In this document: positions 34,794 to 43,437 of the stretch, piece after piece
How the letters are laid out: each line of letters starts with the position of its first letter
Position numbering within the stretch: position 1 is the first letter of the stretch
Source: [Clostridium] leptum DSM 753
GTDB lineage: Bacteria > Bacillota > Clostridia > Oscillospirales > Acutalibacteraceae
Direction: 5' to 3'
Length of the DNA: 64,000 bases
NCBI GenBank assembly: GCA_000154345.1
Contig: DS480347.1
Span: 310,001-374,000, forward strand
Translations under genes and position numbers: made by a program
Notes under the pieces: generated by a model
Database searches by the model: none
Seen by the model: the letters and a program-made list of their open reading frames with translations, nothing else
What the model was told of the DNA's origin: nothing

Positions 34794-36305
34794 CTAAGCG
34801 GCGTTTTTCATTTCCTTCCATTGCTCTACCGCATACTGAGCGATGCTGCCGTAGTCAGCCTGCGTCCACTCCTCCTTGGTGAGATAGTTTTCCATCAGGT
34901 AAAGCCCTACTACGTCGCTGGACCAGCTGGCAGGCGCGCCATGGTAAGCGGCGGGCAGAATATCGCCTTGGTTTTTATATTCCAAAATGGATTGGCTTAG
35001 GGGATTGTCCAGCTGATCGTTTTCACCGGCGTCATAAGGTATAAAGTTGAACTCCTCTGTGATATATTTTTTACCTGTTTCCGAGGTGTTCAGCCATACC
35101 AGGAATTTTTGAGCGGCAAGCTGCTGCTCCTCGGTAGCCTTGGCGTTGATTGCGTAAAAATTCGGAACGTAGACAGGAATTGATGAATTGAATTTTTCCA
35201 CTGTCATGCCCTCTGCCGTGATGTCGGTTTGGTCTATAGGCATCTTTACCGGCAGGAAGGTCAAGCGCTTGGCGAGGTCTGGATTGACCTTTTCAATATT
35301 TCCGTAGGCCCAGTTGCCTTGCTGGAGAAATACAGCCTTGCTGTCCGCAAAATTTTGAATCGACTGGTCGTAACCGTTGGTAGTGGAATTAATAAAGGAG
35401 GGGCCCCGTTCCCCCACAGCGTTGGAGGTGACCAAATCCAAGGCCTGGGCGTATTTCTGGAAGGGGTTGATTAAGGTATCCAGCTTGGCGTCGTCGGCAT
35501 TGGAGGCCTCGGCGGCGGAGGTAAATACGGCGCCGAGGGATACATTGATGGTGTGGTCGCCGTAGGTCCATTTTTCAGAGCCGGCGACGGAAAAAACGCC
35601 CTCCAGCTTAGCGGCCAGATTCAGCCGGGTAGGGTTCATGGTATAGGTGTTGCCGGAAAGGGTTACTTCGGAGGGCTTTTCCTCCTTGATATAGCTGGTA
35701 AGGGCCGCCACTAAGGCGGCGAACTCCTCATAGGTGGAGGTTCTTGCATCCTTCAAAAAGGCCTCGGTGTTCTCCTCGCCGAAAATATCGGTGATCATCT
35801 GCTTGTCCACGAGATACCCATAGCCTTCCAGATTATAAGGAACGCCATAGTTTGTTGTACCATCCGTGGAAAGGTATAGGTTTTCCGGAATCGCCTCGGC
35901 AAGCTTTTTAAAATCAGGATCAGCAGCCTGGCTCAAATCCAGGGCGCGTCCGCTTTCCTGCCATTCGGGAAGCTCCTTAATACCCTGAATGGAGAAAATC
36001 GTCGGTGGATTTTTTGAAGCCATTTCGGCTCTTAGGGTCTCCATGTGGTCCTGGCCGGAGCCGATGGAAAACTGCTTGATTTTCACGCCGGTTTCCTCGG
36101 TATAGGCCTCGCACATGGCCTTGAACTGTTCCGCGTTTTCCCCTTTGGAATTGTAGATATAAATATCATAGTCTGTACTGGAAGACGGCTTGGAGCCCGC
36201 GGAAGATGTATCCGCGTTTTCATCGCTGTTATTGCAGCCCGCCAAACAGGAAGCCGCCATCGCGGCGGTTAAAAATAAGGATAGGATTTTTCCCATGCGT
36301 TTCAT
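34794..36305 (-). CDS. Extracellular sugar-binding lipoprotein of ABC importer (SBP family 1)
   Basis: 503 residues. A signal peptide with lipobox LAGC (C24) is followed by a Ser/Asp-rich linker and a periplasmic-binding fold of the family 1 (MalE-like) type, with segments such as EAYTEETGVKIKQFSIGSG and a long C-terminal lobe rich in aromatic residues. Tethered outside the membrane, it delivers a carbohydrate to the two permeases encoded downstream. It is the first gene of the operon; AGGAGG precedes the ATG on the minus strand. No regulator or glycosidase gene lies beside it, so the sugar is unknown. Confidence 0.93.
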   Translation of the reverse strand: MKRMGKILSLFLTAAMAASCLAGCNNSDENADTSSAGSKPSSSTDYDIYIYNSKGENAEQFKAMCEAYTEETGVKIKQFSIGSGQDHMETLRAEMASKNPPTIFSIQGIKELPEWQESGRALDLSQAADPDFKKLAEAIPENLYLSTDGTTNYGVPYNLEGYGYLVDKQMITDIFGEENTEAFLKDARTSTYEEFAALVAALTSYIKEEKPSEVTLSGNTYTMNPTRLNLAAKLEGVFSVAGSEKWTYGDHTINVSLGAVFTSAAEASNADDAKLDTLINPFQKYAQALDLVTSNAVGERGPSFINSTTNGYDQSIQNFADSKAVFLQQGNWAYGNIEKVNPDLAKRLTFLPVKMPIDQTDITAEGMTVEKFNSSIPVYVPNFYAINAKATEEQQLAAQKFLVWLNTSETGKKYITEEFNFIPYDAGENDQLDNPLSQSILEYKNQGDILPAAYHGAPASWSSDVVGLYLMENYLTKEEWTQADYGSIAQYAVEQWKEMKNAA

Positions 36306-36783
36306 AATGAAACCTCCTAAAATAAGATCAAAATTATGATTCCTGCCTATAGGCTCACCGAAATTCAGGAGGATTATTCATGATTCTAATAGATAACCCG
36401 ATCGTTTTTTGCGGCTGCCGGCTGTTTTCTGAAATAAAGCGGGACGTTCCGATATTAGTCCGTCTAGGATAAATCGAGACGCCTTGACTGAGGGGCAAAA
36501 GCCTTTTATACCATTCGGATAGGCTTCAAAAATAGGAGGCGTTCTCGAAAATCAGAGATTTGACCAGCCGCGAGAAATAGCGAAAGGCCCGGACTGAACT
36601 ATAAAGAAAAGAATAGTTTACAGCGCAGGATTGCTTTTGATTCATTTTCCAAAAGATCACAAATACAGTGGCTGCTTAAAAGTAGGTTAAAAAATGGGCA
36701 TGGAAAACCATATAGCCATTTTGTGTTTTTTTTGTTATAATTTCTGAGGAGATCAAAGAAAAAATGGAATAGGCGGAATCATT
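36306..36783. other. Divergent intergenic region between sugar importer and trmB
   Basis: 478 bp, AT-rich, with no gene. It should hold the minus-strand importer promoter; CATAAT near 36335 on that strand is a weak -10 candidate. A plus-strand -10 TATAAT lies at 36736-36741, 43 bp before trmB, without a good -35. I see no clear palindromic operator. Confidence 0.45.
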
Positions 36784-37461
36784 ATGAGAATGAGACATAA
36801 AAAATGGTCTATGCCGGAGCTGCTGGGGTCCGGATATTACGTAGAGGAACCGGAAGCGCTGCGGGGCAAGTGGAAGGAAGCCTTCGCGCGGAGCCAGCCG
36901 CTGCACCTGGAGCTTGGATGCGGAAAAGGGGTGTTCACCGCCGCGATAGCCGCTTCTCATCCGGAGATCAATTATCTCGCCATCGATATCAGCCCCGATG
37001 TTCTGGGGGTAGCGAAACGGAACATTGACAAGGAGATGGAGGCGGCGGGACGACGGCCTGAAAATATTCTTCTGGCCATTTACGACATTGAAAGGATTGA
37101 CAAAATCCTGGCGCCGGGGGATCAGGTGGATCGGATCTACATTAATTTCTGCAATCCTTGGCCCAAGGCAAAGCATCATAAGCGCAGGCTGACCCATCCC
37201 AGGCAGCTTAAGCTTTACCAGGCTTTCTTAAAGCCGGGAGCGAGCGTTTATTTTAAAACGGATGACGACGGCCTGTACTTATCCAGCAGAGGTTATTTTT
37301 TGTCTGAGAACTTCGAATTGGAAATTGACGAAAAGAATCTGCATCTGGCAGGGCTTTCCGAGGATGTGTGCAATTTTACAACCGAGCACGAGCTGATGTT
37401 TTCACGACAGGGAGTGCCGATCAAATTTCTCAAAGCGGTTTTTAAGGGACCGTGCCTTTAG
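36784..37461 (+). CDS. trmB: tRNA (guanine-N7-)-methyltransferase TrmB
   Basis: SAM-dependent methylation of G46 in the tRNA variable loop. The 225-residue Rossmann protein has the SAM motif LELGCGKGVFT (about residues 43-53), YLAIDIS, INFCNPWPKAKHHKRRL with the catalytic Asn-Pro-Trp region, and the C-terminal TEHELMF. The Asp common at the FxDPWP position is Asn-type here (FCNPWP), a variant seen in Firmicutes homologues as far as I recall. AGGCGG lies 7 nt before the ATG. Monocistronic. Confidence 0.95.
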   Translation: MRMRHKKWSMPELLGSGYYVEEPEALRGKWKEAFARSQPLHLELGCGKGVFTAAIAASHPEINYLAIDISPDVLGVAKRNIDKEMEAAGRRPENILLAIYDIERIDKILAPGDQVDRIYINFCNPWPKAKHHKRRLTHPRQLKLYQAFLKPGASVYFKTDDDGLYLSSRGYFLSENFELEIDEKNLHLAGLSEDVCNFTTEHELMFSRQGVPIKFLKAVFKGPCL

Positions 37462-37772
37462 AGAAAGCCTCTGAGAGGCTGCGCGGGAATTTGATTACGT
37501 TTTTTTAACTGTTATTTTATGATTTGACATGCTATAATAATTTCATGTGTAAAATAGTATCGATGAAGCGGAAGCTCCAATCGTTATTTGTTGTTTTTCT
37601 TTACTGTTCCCAACAGTAAGGGGGGACAATGGAACAGCGGCTTGGTTCGCTGTTTTTGAAAAGGAAGCTTTGCGGAAAAGAGGCGGACTCTCTTTGCGGA
37701 ACGCCGATTTTTAAATTGGTACGGCAGTGAAAAGGATAGAGCCGGTATTCCGGCAGGCCAAAGGAGGAAGTC
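37462..37772 (+). promoter_or_regulatory. Structured leader region with extended -10 promoter
   Basis: An extended -10 (TGC then TATAAT, 37530-37538) with a weak -35 begins a putative transcript of about 230 nt before the next gene. It contains a perfect 8-bp hairpin (TTACTGTT/AACAGTAA, 37601-37619) and a terminator-like hairpin AACAGCG/CGCTGTT plus T5 (37633-37657). It may be an attenuated leader or a short independent RNA. Confidence 0.45.
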
Positions 37773-39170
37773 ATGAGAACAAAACTGATTTGTGCGCTGC
37801 TGGCGCTTTGCTTGTTTTGTTCCGGCTGTTCGGTAATGGACCTGGATACTCAAAACCTGATGTCCCCGCCCAAGGCTACAGGGGATAAAGCGGATATACA
37901 AAGAGTGATTGAGGAGAGCGCCGGCAGCTACACATTCAAATATCCTCAAAAGGGAGACTACCGCTCCGCTGTTATTATGCATGATATCAATGGGGATGGA
38001 ACGGATGAAGCCGTTGCCTTTTATAAATCCAACACGCCGGATGGCGTTTCGGATATTACGGTGATTTTTATCGACCAGATATCTGGAGAATGGCAGAGAA
38101 TCGCCGCGTTTCAGAATTCCGCCGCAGAAGTGGAAAGGGTGTGCTTTTCCGACTTAAACGGCGACGGCTGGGATTCCGTGCTGATCGGATGGAGCAATTA
38201 TTCCAGCGCCAACCAGGCGACGGTTTTCCGGTATGAAAATGGAGAGGTCAAGCCGTCTGACCTGGAATACAGCTATACGGATTTAGCGCTGGAGGATTTT
38301 GACCGGGATGGGACAGACGAGCTGTTTATGAGCTCTGTTAATACGGCGGATAAATCTGCTGCCGCCAGACTGCTGAAATACAGTGAAGCCTCGGATTCTC
38401 TGGTTAATGTAAGCGAGGTAGAGATGAATCAGGAGGTAACCCAGTACGCCTCGTTTCAGGCTGGAGAACTGGAAAACGGCTATCGCGGCGTATATATCGA
38501 CGGCGTAAAATCCGGAAATCAAATGACGACGGAGCTGGTATATTGGGATCCCGAAGAGCAGAAGCTGCAGGCGCCCTTTTACAGCTCTGATTCCAGCAAT
38601 AAAATTTCTCTCACAAGGCCTGCCGGCGTGACCTGTATGGATATCAATGAGGACGGTGTGATAGAGATTCCAGCCGCGAGGCCGTTCGAGGGAAACGCCG
38701 CGGCTTCCAATACGGTGATGCCGGCAATGGACGAGCGTGCCGCGTCTTCGGCGGCGCCGGCCTATATTACGCAATGGCAGCAGTACTTTCCACAGGAGAA
38801 GGAACTGGTTTCCATTCAAAATATGTATGTTAATACGGAGGAGGGCTATTATTTCTTGATGCCCAGCAGCTGGCTGGAAACCGTGACAGGCGCCTTGGAG
38901 GCGGGCGAGCGCCAATTCATCTTTTCTGAATGGGTGGTAAACGACGAGGGCGTCGGCGCCTCAGGCGCGGTAATTTTAAAGATCGGGGTGTTTACTAAGG
39001 CTAATTGGGATGCCCATATTACTGCCACCCGCGAGTTCACCAGCGTGCTGGAAACAGAGGATACAGTATATGCCGTCAGTATTCCTGAATCCGGCGGGGA
39101 TAAGGCCATCTCTTATCAGGATGCGGCAAAGCGGTTTGGTCTGATTGAGTCAGATAATCTAACCAATTAA
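37773..39170 (+). CDS. Lipoprotein with FG-GAP/VCBS-like calcium-motif repeats
   Basis: A 465-residue predicted lipoprotein: signal peptide with lipobox CSGC (C19), then a beta-rich region with repeated EF-hand-like Asp loops (HDINGDGTDEAV, SDLNGDGWDSVL, EDFDRDGTDELF, MDINEDGVIEIP). These resemble FG-GAP/VCBS propeller blades that bind calcium. The last 120 residues are a separate domain without a recognised motif. AAAGGAGG precedes the ATG. It is 13 bp before a response regulator and sensor kinase, so it may be an extracytoplasmic partner of that system. The function is unknown. Confidence 0.8.
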   Translation: MRTKLICALLALCLFCSGCSVMDLDTQNLMSPPKATGDKADIQRVIEESAGSYTFKYPQKGDYRSAVIMHDINGDGTDEAVAFYKSNTPDGVSDITVIFIDQISGEWQRIAAFQNSAAEVERVCFSDLNGDGWDSVLIGWSNYSSANQATVFRYENGEVKPSDLEYSYTDLALEDFDRDGTDELFMSSVNTADKSAAARLLKYSEASDSLVNVSEVEMNQEVTQYASFQAGELENGYRGVYIDGVKSGNQMTTELVYWDPEEQKLQAPFYSSDSSNKISLTRPAGVTCMDINEDGVIEIPAARPFEGNAAASNTVMPAMDERAASSAAPAYITQWQQYFPQEKELVSIQNMYVNTEEGYYFLMPSSWLETVTGALEAGERQFIFSEWVVNDEGVGASGAVILKIGVFTKANWDAHITATREFTSVLETEDTVYAVSIPESGGDKAISYQDAAKRFGLIESDNLTN

Positions 39171-39183
39171 AAGGGGGATTCCT

Positions 39184-39885
39184 ATGAAAAGAATTTTAGT
39201 TGTGGAGGATGAGGACGCCATCCGCGAGTTTGTGGTGATCAATCTCCAGCGGGCCGGTTATGATGTGGTAGAGGCCAACAGCGGGGAAGCTGCGCTGCAA
39301 AAGTATGAGGAAAACCACGGGGAGTTCGACGTAGCGATTTTAGATATTATGATGCCCGGTATCGACGGACTTACCGTTTGCAAAGAGCTGCGTAAGAAAA
39401 GCGGAAACCTGGGGATTATTATGCTTACGGCGAAAACACAGGAAATGGATAAGGTTACCGGCTTAATGCTGGGAGCCGACGACTACGTTACCAAGCCGTT
39501 CAGCCCCTCTGAGCTGGTCGCCAGGGTGGACTCGTTATACCGCCGGGTGGCGATTGCGGAAATGCGGGAGGAAAATAATTTCCAGGAGGAGCTGGTTTCC
39601 GGCGATTTTGTATTGAATCTGCGCAACCGGGCTTTAAAGAAAAAGGGCCGGATGATTGAGCTGACCCAGGTGGAGTTTCAAATCATGGAGTACTTCTTCA
39701 GCAATCCCGGCGTGGCTCTGGATCGAACCAATATTTTAACCCATGTTTGGGGAGAAGCCTACTACGGGGAAGAAAAAATTGTAGACGTAAATATCCGCCG
39801 CCTGCGAATGAAAATCGAGGACGAGCCTTCGAACCCCAAGCACATCGTTACCGTATGGGGGTTAGGGTATAAGTGGGAGGCATAG
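39184..39885 (+). CDS. OmpR/PhoB-family response regulator
   Basis: A 233-residue DNA-binding regulator. The receiver domain has the acidic pair VEDED (8-11), phospho-acceptor D54 in AILDIMMPG and the Lys in VTKPFSP (about 106). A winged-helix output domain (about 130-230) includes ELTQVEFQIMEYF and NIRRLRMKIE. It is phosphorylated by the kinase encoded 117 bp downstream and would bind direct repeats near target promoters. AAGGGGG precedes the ATG, and it is closely linked to the upstream lipoprotein gene. Confidence 0.94.
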   Translation: MKRILVVEDEDAIREFVVINLQRAGYDVVEANSGEAALQKYEENHGEFDVAILDIMMPGIDGLTVCKELRKKSGNLGIIMLTAKTQEMDKVTGLMLGADDYVTKPFSPSELVARVDSLYRRVAIAEMREENNFQEELVSGDFVLNLRNRALKKKGRMIELTQVEFQIMEYFFSNPGVALDRTNILTHVWGEAYYGEEKIVDVNIRRLRMKIEDEPSNPKHIVTVWGLGYKWEA

Positions 39886-39915
39886 GCCCGGCGCTTTTTT
39901 GATTGGGCGCTGGGC
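39886..39915 (+). terminator. Hairpin between response regulator and kinase genes
   Basis: Arms GCCCGGCGC / GCGCTGGGC (one G-U pair) around a 12-nt T-rich loop, with no trailing T run. It may reduce kinase expression relative to the regulator. Confidence 0.4.
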
Positions 39916-40002
39916 TTGGACGCTTCAAAAGGGAAGAAGACCAAGGCTCCCTCCCCCGCAATGATCCGATGGAAATTCAAATCTTGAAAGGACTTTTTCC
40001 GT

Positions 40003-41433
40003 ATGCATATCAGAGGCATAACAAAACGTTGGCTGATTAATAGCTTGGGCTTAATTGTGATCATTTTGGTGATCTTGATTTTAAGCTTTGCTTTTGTTGT
40101 GCGTAATTATTATTATAACGGTATCCAGTCTACCATTCAGGGACATGTTTCAGGAATTTCCAGTTATTTTTCCGGAAGCCTGGACGATTATTCCAGGTTT
40201 AACGCTACAGCGGTCAATTATGTGGAAACGTTTTCCGATAAGGAACAGATGGAGCTGATGGCATTTGACAGGCATGACAGAAGCCTGATTACCTCTACCG
40301 GATTTGAGGTGGACCAGAAGCAGGCGATGCCCGATTATGAGCTGGCCAAAAGCTCCGACGAGGGCGCCGCTATTTGGACCGGGACGCTGAATTCCGGCGA
40401 AAAGGTGATGGCGGTTACGCAGGCGATGTACAGCTCCTCCGGAGACTATATGGGCGCCGTGCGGTATGTGGTTTCCCTGGAATCGGCTGACCGGAAGATC
40501 TTTATGTCAGTCAGCCTGCTGCTTCTGGTGGGCTGCATGGTGATTTTCTTTGTGGTGCTTTCCAATACCTACTTTATCCGATCAATTGTGAAGCCCTTGG
40601 GAAAAATCAGCGCGGTGGCCCGCAGAATCGCACAGGGCGACTTTAAGGTGCGGATCAGAAAATCACACGATGACGAGATCGGCGATCTCTGCGATACCAT
40701 CAACGATATGGCCCAGGAGCTGGGCGCGTCAGAAAAAATGAAGAATGACTTTATTTCCTCTGTTTCGCATGAACTGCGAACTCCCTTAACGGCGATTAAG
40801 GGATGGGCGGAAACGATGAAAATGACCGGGCCTGCCGACGCGGTGACCATGGAAAAGGGCATGAGTATTATTGTCCGAGAGACGGAGCGCCTTTCCGGCA
40901 TTGTGGAGGAGCTTTTGGATTTCTCCAGAATGCAGAACAAGGCCATGGTGCTGATGATGGATAAAATCGATCTGCTGGCGGAGCTGGATGAGGCGGTTTA
41001 TATGTACCGGGAGCGGGCGATCTCAGAAAACAAGCATTTGGATTTTGAGGAGCCTGAAAGCATTTCTCCCGTGCTGGCGGATAAAAACAGAATGCGGCAG
41101 GTGTTTGTCAACGTGATTGACAACGCCTTGAAATATACGCCGGAGGACGGTATGGTCAGCATCCGCGTCCAGGAGGATGAGAAATTTATCCACATTTATA
41201 TCGTGGACAACGGATGCGGGATTCCGGCGGAGCACCTGCCCAGAGTAAAGGATAAATTCTATAAGGCGAACCAAACCCAGAGAGGCTCCGGCATCGGATT
41301 GGCGGTGGCGGATGAAATCATGACCCTCCATTCCGGCTCTCTGCAAATTGAAAGCGAAGAGGGCGTAGGGACTACAGTAATTATTTCCATTCCAAAAATT
41401 CAGCCTGACAAGGGCGATCAAAAACAGGAGTAA
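40003..41433 (+). CDS. Sensor histidine kinase with HAMP domain
   Basis: A 476-residue membrane kinase. Helix 1 is at about 12-32, an extracellular sensor domain at about 35-165, helix 2 at about 168-190, then a HAMP domain (VARRIAQGDFKVRI), the DHp helix with SHELRTPL (H256) and the HATPase domain with NVIDNALKYTP, VDNGCGIP and GSGIGLAVA. It autophosphorylates and signals to the regulator encoded just upstream. The signal is unknown. The sensor domain has the size of a PAS-like extracellular fold, which is an inference from length. Confidence 0.94.
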   Translation: MHIRGITKRWLINSLGLIVIILVILILSFAFVVRNYYYNGIQSTIQGHVSGISSYFSGSLDDYSRFNATAVNYVETFSDKEQMELMAFDRHDRSLITSTGFEVDQKQAMPDYELAKSSDEGAAIWTGTLNSGEKVMAVTQAMYSSSGDYMGAVRYVVSLESADRKIFMSVSLLLLVGCMVIFFVVLSNTYFIRSIVKPLGKISAVARRIAQGDFKVRIRKSHDDEIGDLCDTINDMAQELGASEKMKNDFISSVSHELRTPLTAIKGWAETMKMTGPADAVTMEKGMSIIVRETERLSGIVEELLDFSRMQNKAMVLMMDKIDLLAELDEAVYMYRERAISENKHLDFEEPESISPVLADKNRMRQVFVNVIDNALKYTPEDGMVSIRVQEDEKFIHIYIVDNGCGIPAEHLPRVKDKFYKANQTQRGSGIGLAVADEIMTLHSGSLQIESEEGVGTTVIISIPKIQPDKGDQKQE

Positions 41434-41436
41434 TCT

Positions 41437-42405
41437 ATGGCGAGAGAAAAAACCAAATGCATGACCTCTATCGGCGGCCAGGCCCTCATCGAGGGAATCA
41501 TGATGAGAGGACCTCAGAAAACGGCAGTCGCCGTTAGGCTGCCGGATAAAACCATTGAGACCGAGTACTTAGAGATCAAGACCCTGCGGGACAAATATCC
41601 GCTGTTCCGGGCGCCCCTGCTGCGGGGAATCGCCGGGTTTATCGATTCCCTTTCTATTGGGTATCGGGCGCTGATGCTGTCGGCGGAAAAATCCGATGAG
41701 GAAACAGGCGAGGAGGAGATGAGTAGGTTTGACGCCTGGATCGACCGGAAATTCGGTGATAAAGCCATGAAGGCGGTTACCGTTACCGGAACCGTGCTGG
41801 GCGTGGCGCTGGCGGTGCTGCTGTTTTTCGTCCTTCCTACCTGGATTTACAATTTGATCGGCGGCGCGGTGCCGTTTATGCAGGAGAATCAGGTCCTGCG
41901 CTCTCTCATAGAGGGCGTTATGCGCCTGGCCATTTTTATCGGCTACGTCATTCTCTGCTCTCAGGTGGAGGGCGTAGGCCGGGTGTTCGAGTATCATGGC
42001 GCGGAGCATAAGACCATTTTCTGTTATGAGAATGAGGAACCCCTGACAGTAGAAAACGTAAAAAAGCACAGCCGTTTTCATCCCCGCTGCGGCACCAGCT
42101 TTATGATTTTTATGCTGGTGCTGGGGATTTTAGTCGGTGTGTTCATTCCTTTTACCAATCCCTTTCTGCGTTCCTTCACAAAAATTTTGCTGATTCCCTT
42201 AGTGGTGGCTCTGGGGTATGAGGTGATCCGTTTTTGCGGACGCCACGATAATCTGTTTACCCGGATTATTTCCGCGCCTGGTATGTGGGTGCAGCGGATC
42301 ACCACAAAGGAACCGAAGGACGATATGATCGAGGTAGCGATCCAGGCGCTGGAGGCGGTGATTCCGGAAAACGGAGAGGATAAGCTTCCGGCGCAAAAAA
42401 GTTAA
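41437..42405 (+). CDS. yqhQ: DUF1385 membrane protein YqhQ
   Basis: A 322-residue DUF1385 protein. The N-terminal signature GGQALIEGIMMRGP at about residues 12-25 is diagnostic, as are FEYHGAEHKTIFCYE and HPRCGTSF in the middle. Four to five membrane helices lie at about 105-175 and 220-265. The function is unknown; it is often encoded next to prmC and prfA in Firmicutes, as here with prmC 17 bp downstream. The ATG follows GGAG by 7 nt, 4 bp after the kinase gene stop. Confidence 0.92.
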   Translation: MAREKTKCMTSIGGQALIEGIMMRGPQKTAVAVRLPDKTIETEYLEIKTLRDKYPLFRAPLLRGIAGFIDSLSIGYRALMLSAEKSDEETGEEEMSRFDAWIDRKFGDKAMKAVTVTGTVLGVALAVLLFFVLPTWIYNLIGGAVPFMQENQVLRSLIEGVMRLAIFIGYVILCSQVEGVGRVFEYHGAEHKTIFCYENEEPLTVENVKKHSRFHPRCGTSFMIFMLVLGILVGVFIPFTNPFLRSFTKILLIPLVVALGYEVIRFCGRHDNLFTRIISAPGMWVQRITTKEPKDDMIEVAIQALEAVIPENGEDKLPAQKS

Positions 42406-42421
42406 GGATGCGGAGAACAGC

Positions 42422-43284
42422 ATGACGTTGCGAGAAGTATACCAGCTTGGCAAAAAACAGGCGCAGTCGGGTGAAATCGGTGCTTATTGCACCGATTTCG
42501 ACGTGCTGTGCCTGTTCGAGCATTGCTTTGGCCGGGATAGGCAGGCCCTGATCGTCCATGGGGCGGAGCGCGCCTCTCGGCCGCAAATGGAAACGTTTTT
42601 TTCCCTGCTAAAAAAAAGGCTGCTGGAGAACCGTTACAGTATCTTTTAGGCTCCTGGGGCTTTATGGACATGGAGCTGGCCGTAGGGCCGGGCGTTCTTA
42701 TTCCACGGGAGGACACGATCCCCTTGGTGCTGGAGACGGTTCAGCGGCTGAAAAATTTTTCAGCTCCGGTTATTTTGGATTTGTGCGCCGGTACCGGTGC
42801 GGTGGGGCTTGGGGTGGCCCGCGAGCTTCCCGATGCCAAGGTGATTTGTGTAGAATTGTCTCCTTTGGCCCTTCCATACCTGGAAAGGAATCTTTCCCGC
42901 TATGGGGAAGGCCGGGTGCGGGCGGTAAAGGGCGACGTGCTGAATGGCCCGGATGGGCTTTCTCTGCCGCTGGTGGATGCGGTTGTTTCCAATCCGCCCT
43001 ACATTTGTACCGGAGAGCTGCCGGGGCTGCAAAAGGAAGTGCGGCAGGAGCCGCGGCTGGCTTTGGACGGCGGCCCGGATGGACTAAGCTTTTACCGGGC
43101 GATTACCAATAACTGGCTTGGCCTGCTGAAGCCGGGCGGCGTGGCTGCGGTGGAAATCGGCAACGGCCAGGAGAACGCTGTGGCGGATCTGCTGAAAACG
43201 GCCGGTGTTTCACAAATTACTTTCTCTCAGGATATTACCGGAGCGATTCGAGTGGTCATCGGGAATAAAAACGTTTGTTTGTAA
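42422..43284 (+). CDS. prmC: Release-factor glutamine methyltransferase PrmC, apparent -1 frameshift
   Basis: Methylates the GGQ glutamine of release factors. The frame from ATG 42422 covers the N-terminal helical domain but stops at 42649. From about 42613 the homologous sequence continues in the -1 frame: AAGEPLQYLLGSWGFMDMELAVGPGVLIPRED, then LDLCAGTGAVG and the catalytic SNPPY, ending at 43284. Read with one slip back at the A8 run (42610-42617) the protein is 287 residues, the normal PrmC length, with no other defect. The cause may be a real mutation, a sequencing error in the homopolymer, or recoding. It lies between yqhQ and recA. Confidence 0.85.
42610..42617 (+). other. A8 slippery tract within prmC
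   Basis: The upstream frame reads ctA AAA AAA AGG, which is an A-AAA-AAA slippery heptamer. A -1 slip, or one extra A by polymerase slippage, joins the two prmC frames exactly at the junction of homologous sequence. Confidence 0.75.
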
Positions 43285-43300
43285 ATTCTTTCCTTTTTTA

Positions 43301-43329
43301 TTGCGTTCTTAGGGCGAATCAGTTATAAT
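43301..43329 (+). promoter_or_regulatory. SigA-type promoter of recA
   Basis: -35 TTGCGT (43301-43306), 17-bp spacer, consensus -10 TATAAT (43324-43329). A 7-bp GC-rich hairpin AAGCCGC/GCGGCTT (43342-43361) follows in the leader. No GAAC-N4-GTTC LexA box was found. Confidence 0.75.
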
Positions 43330-43437
43330 AAATATGATTGTAAGCCGCAACGCCGCGGCTTGAGAAAGCGGCCCGCAAGCATGTCTTTGATCTTGACGGG
43401 ACAGGAAAAATTTAAGGATAGCGGGGGAAACGAAACT

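Noticed and set aside
43285..43437. LexA/SOS box upstream of recA
   Set aside because: No GAAC-N4-GTTC element is present; CGAATCAGTT at 43316-43325 is too poor a match.
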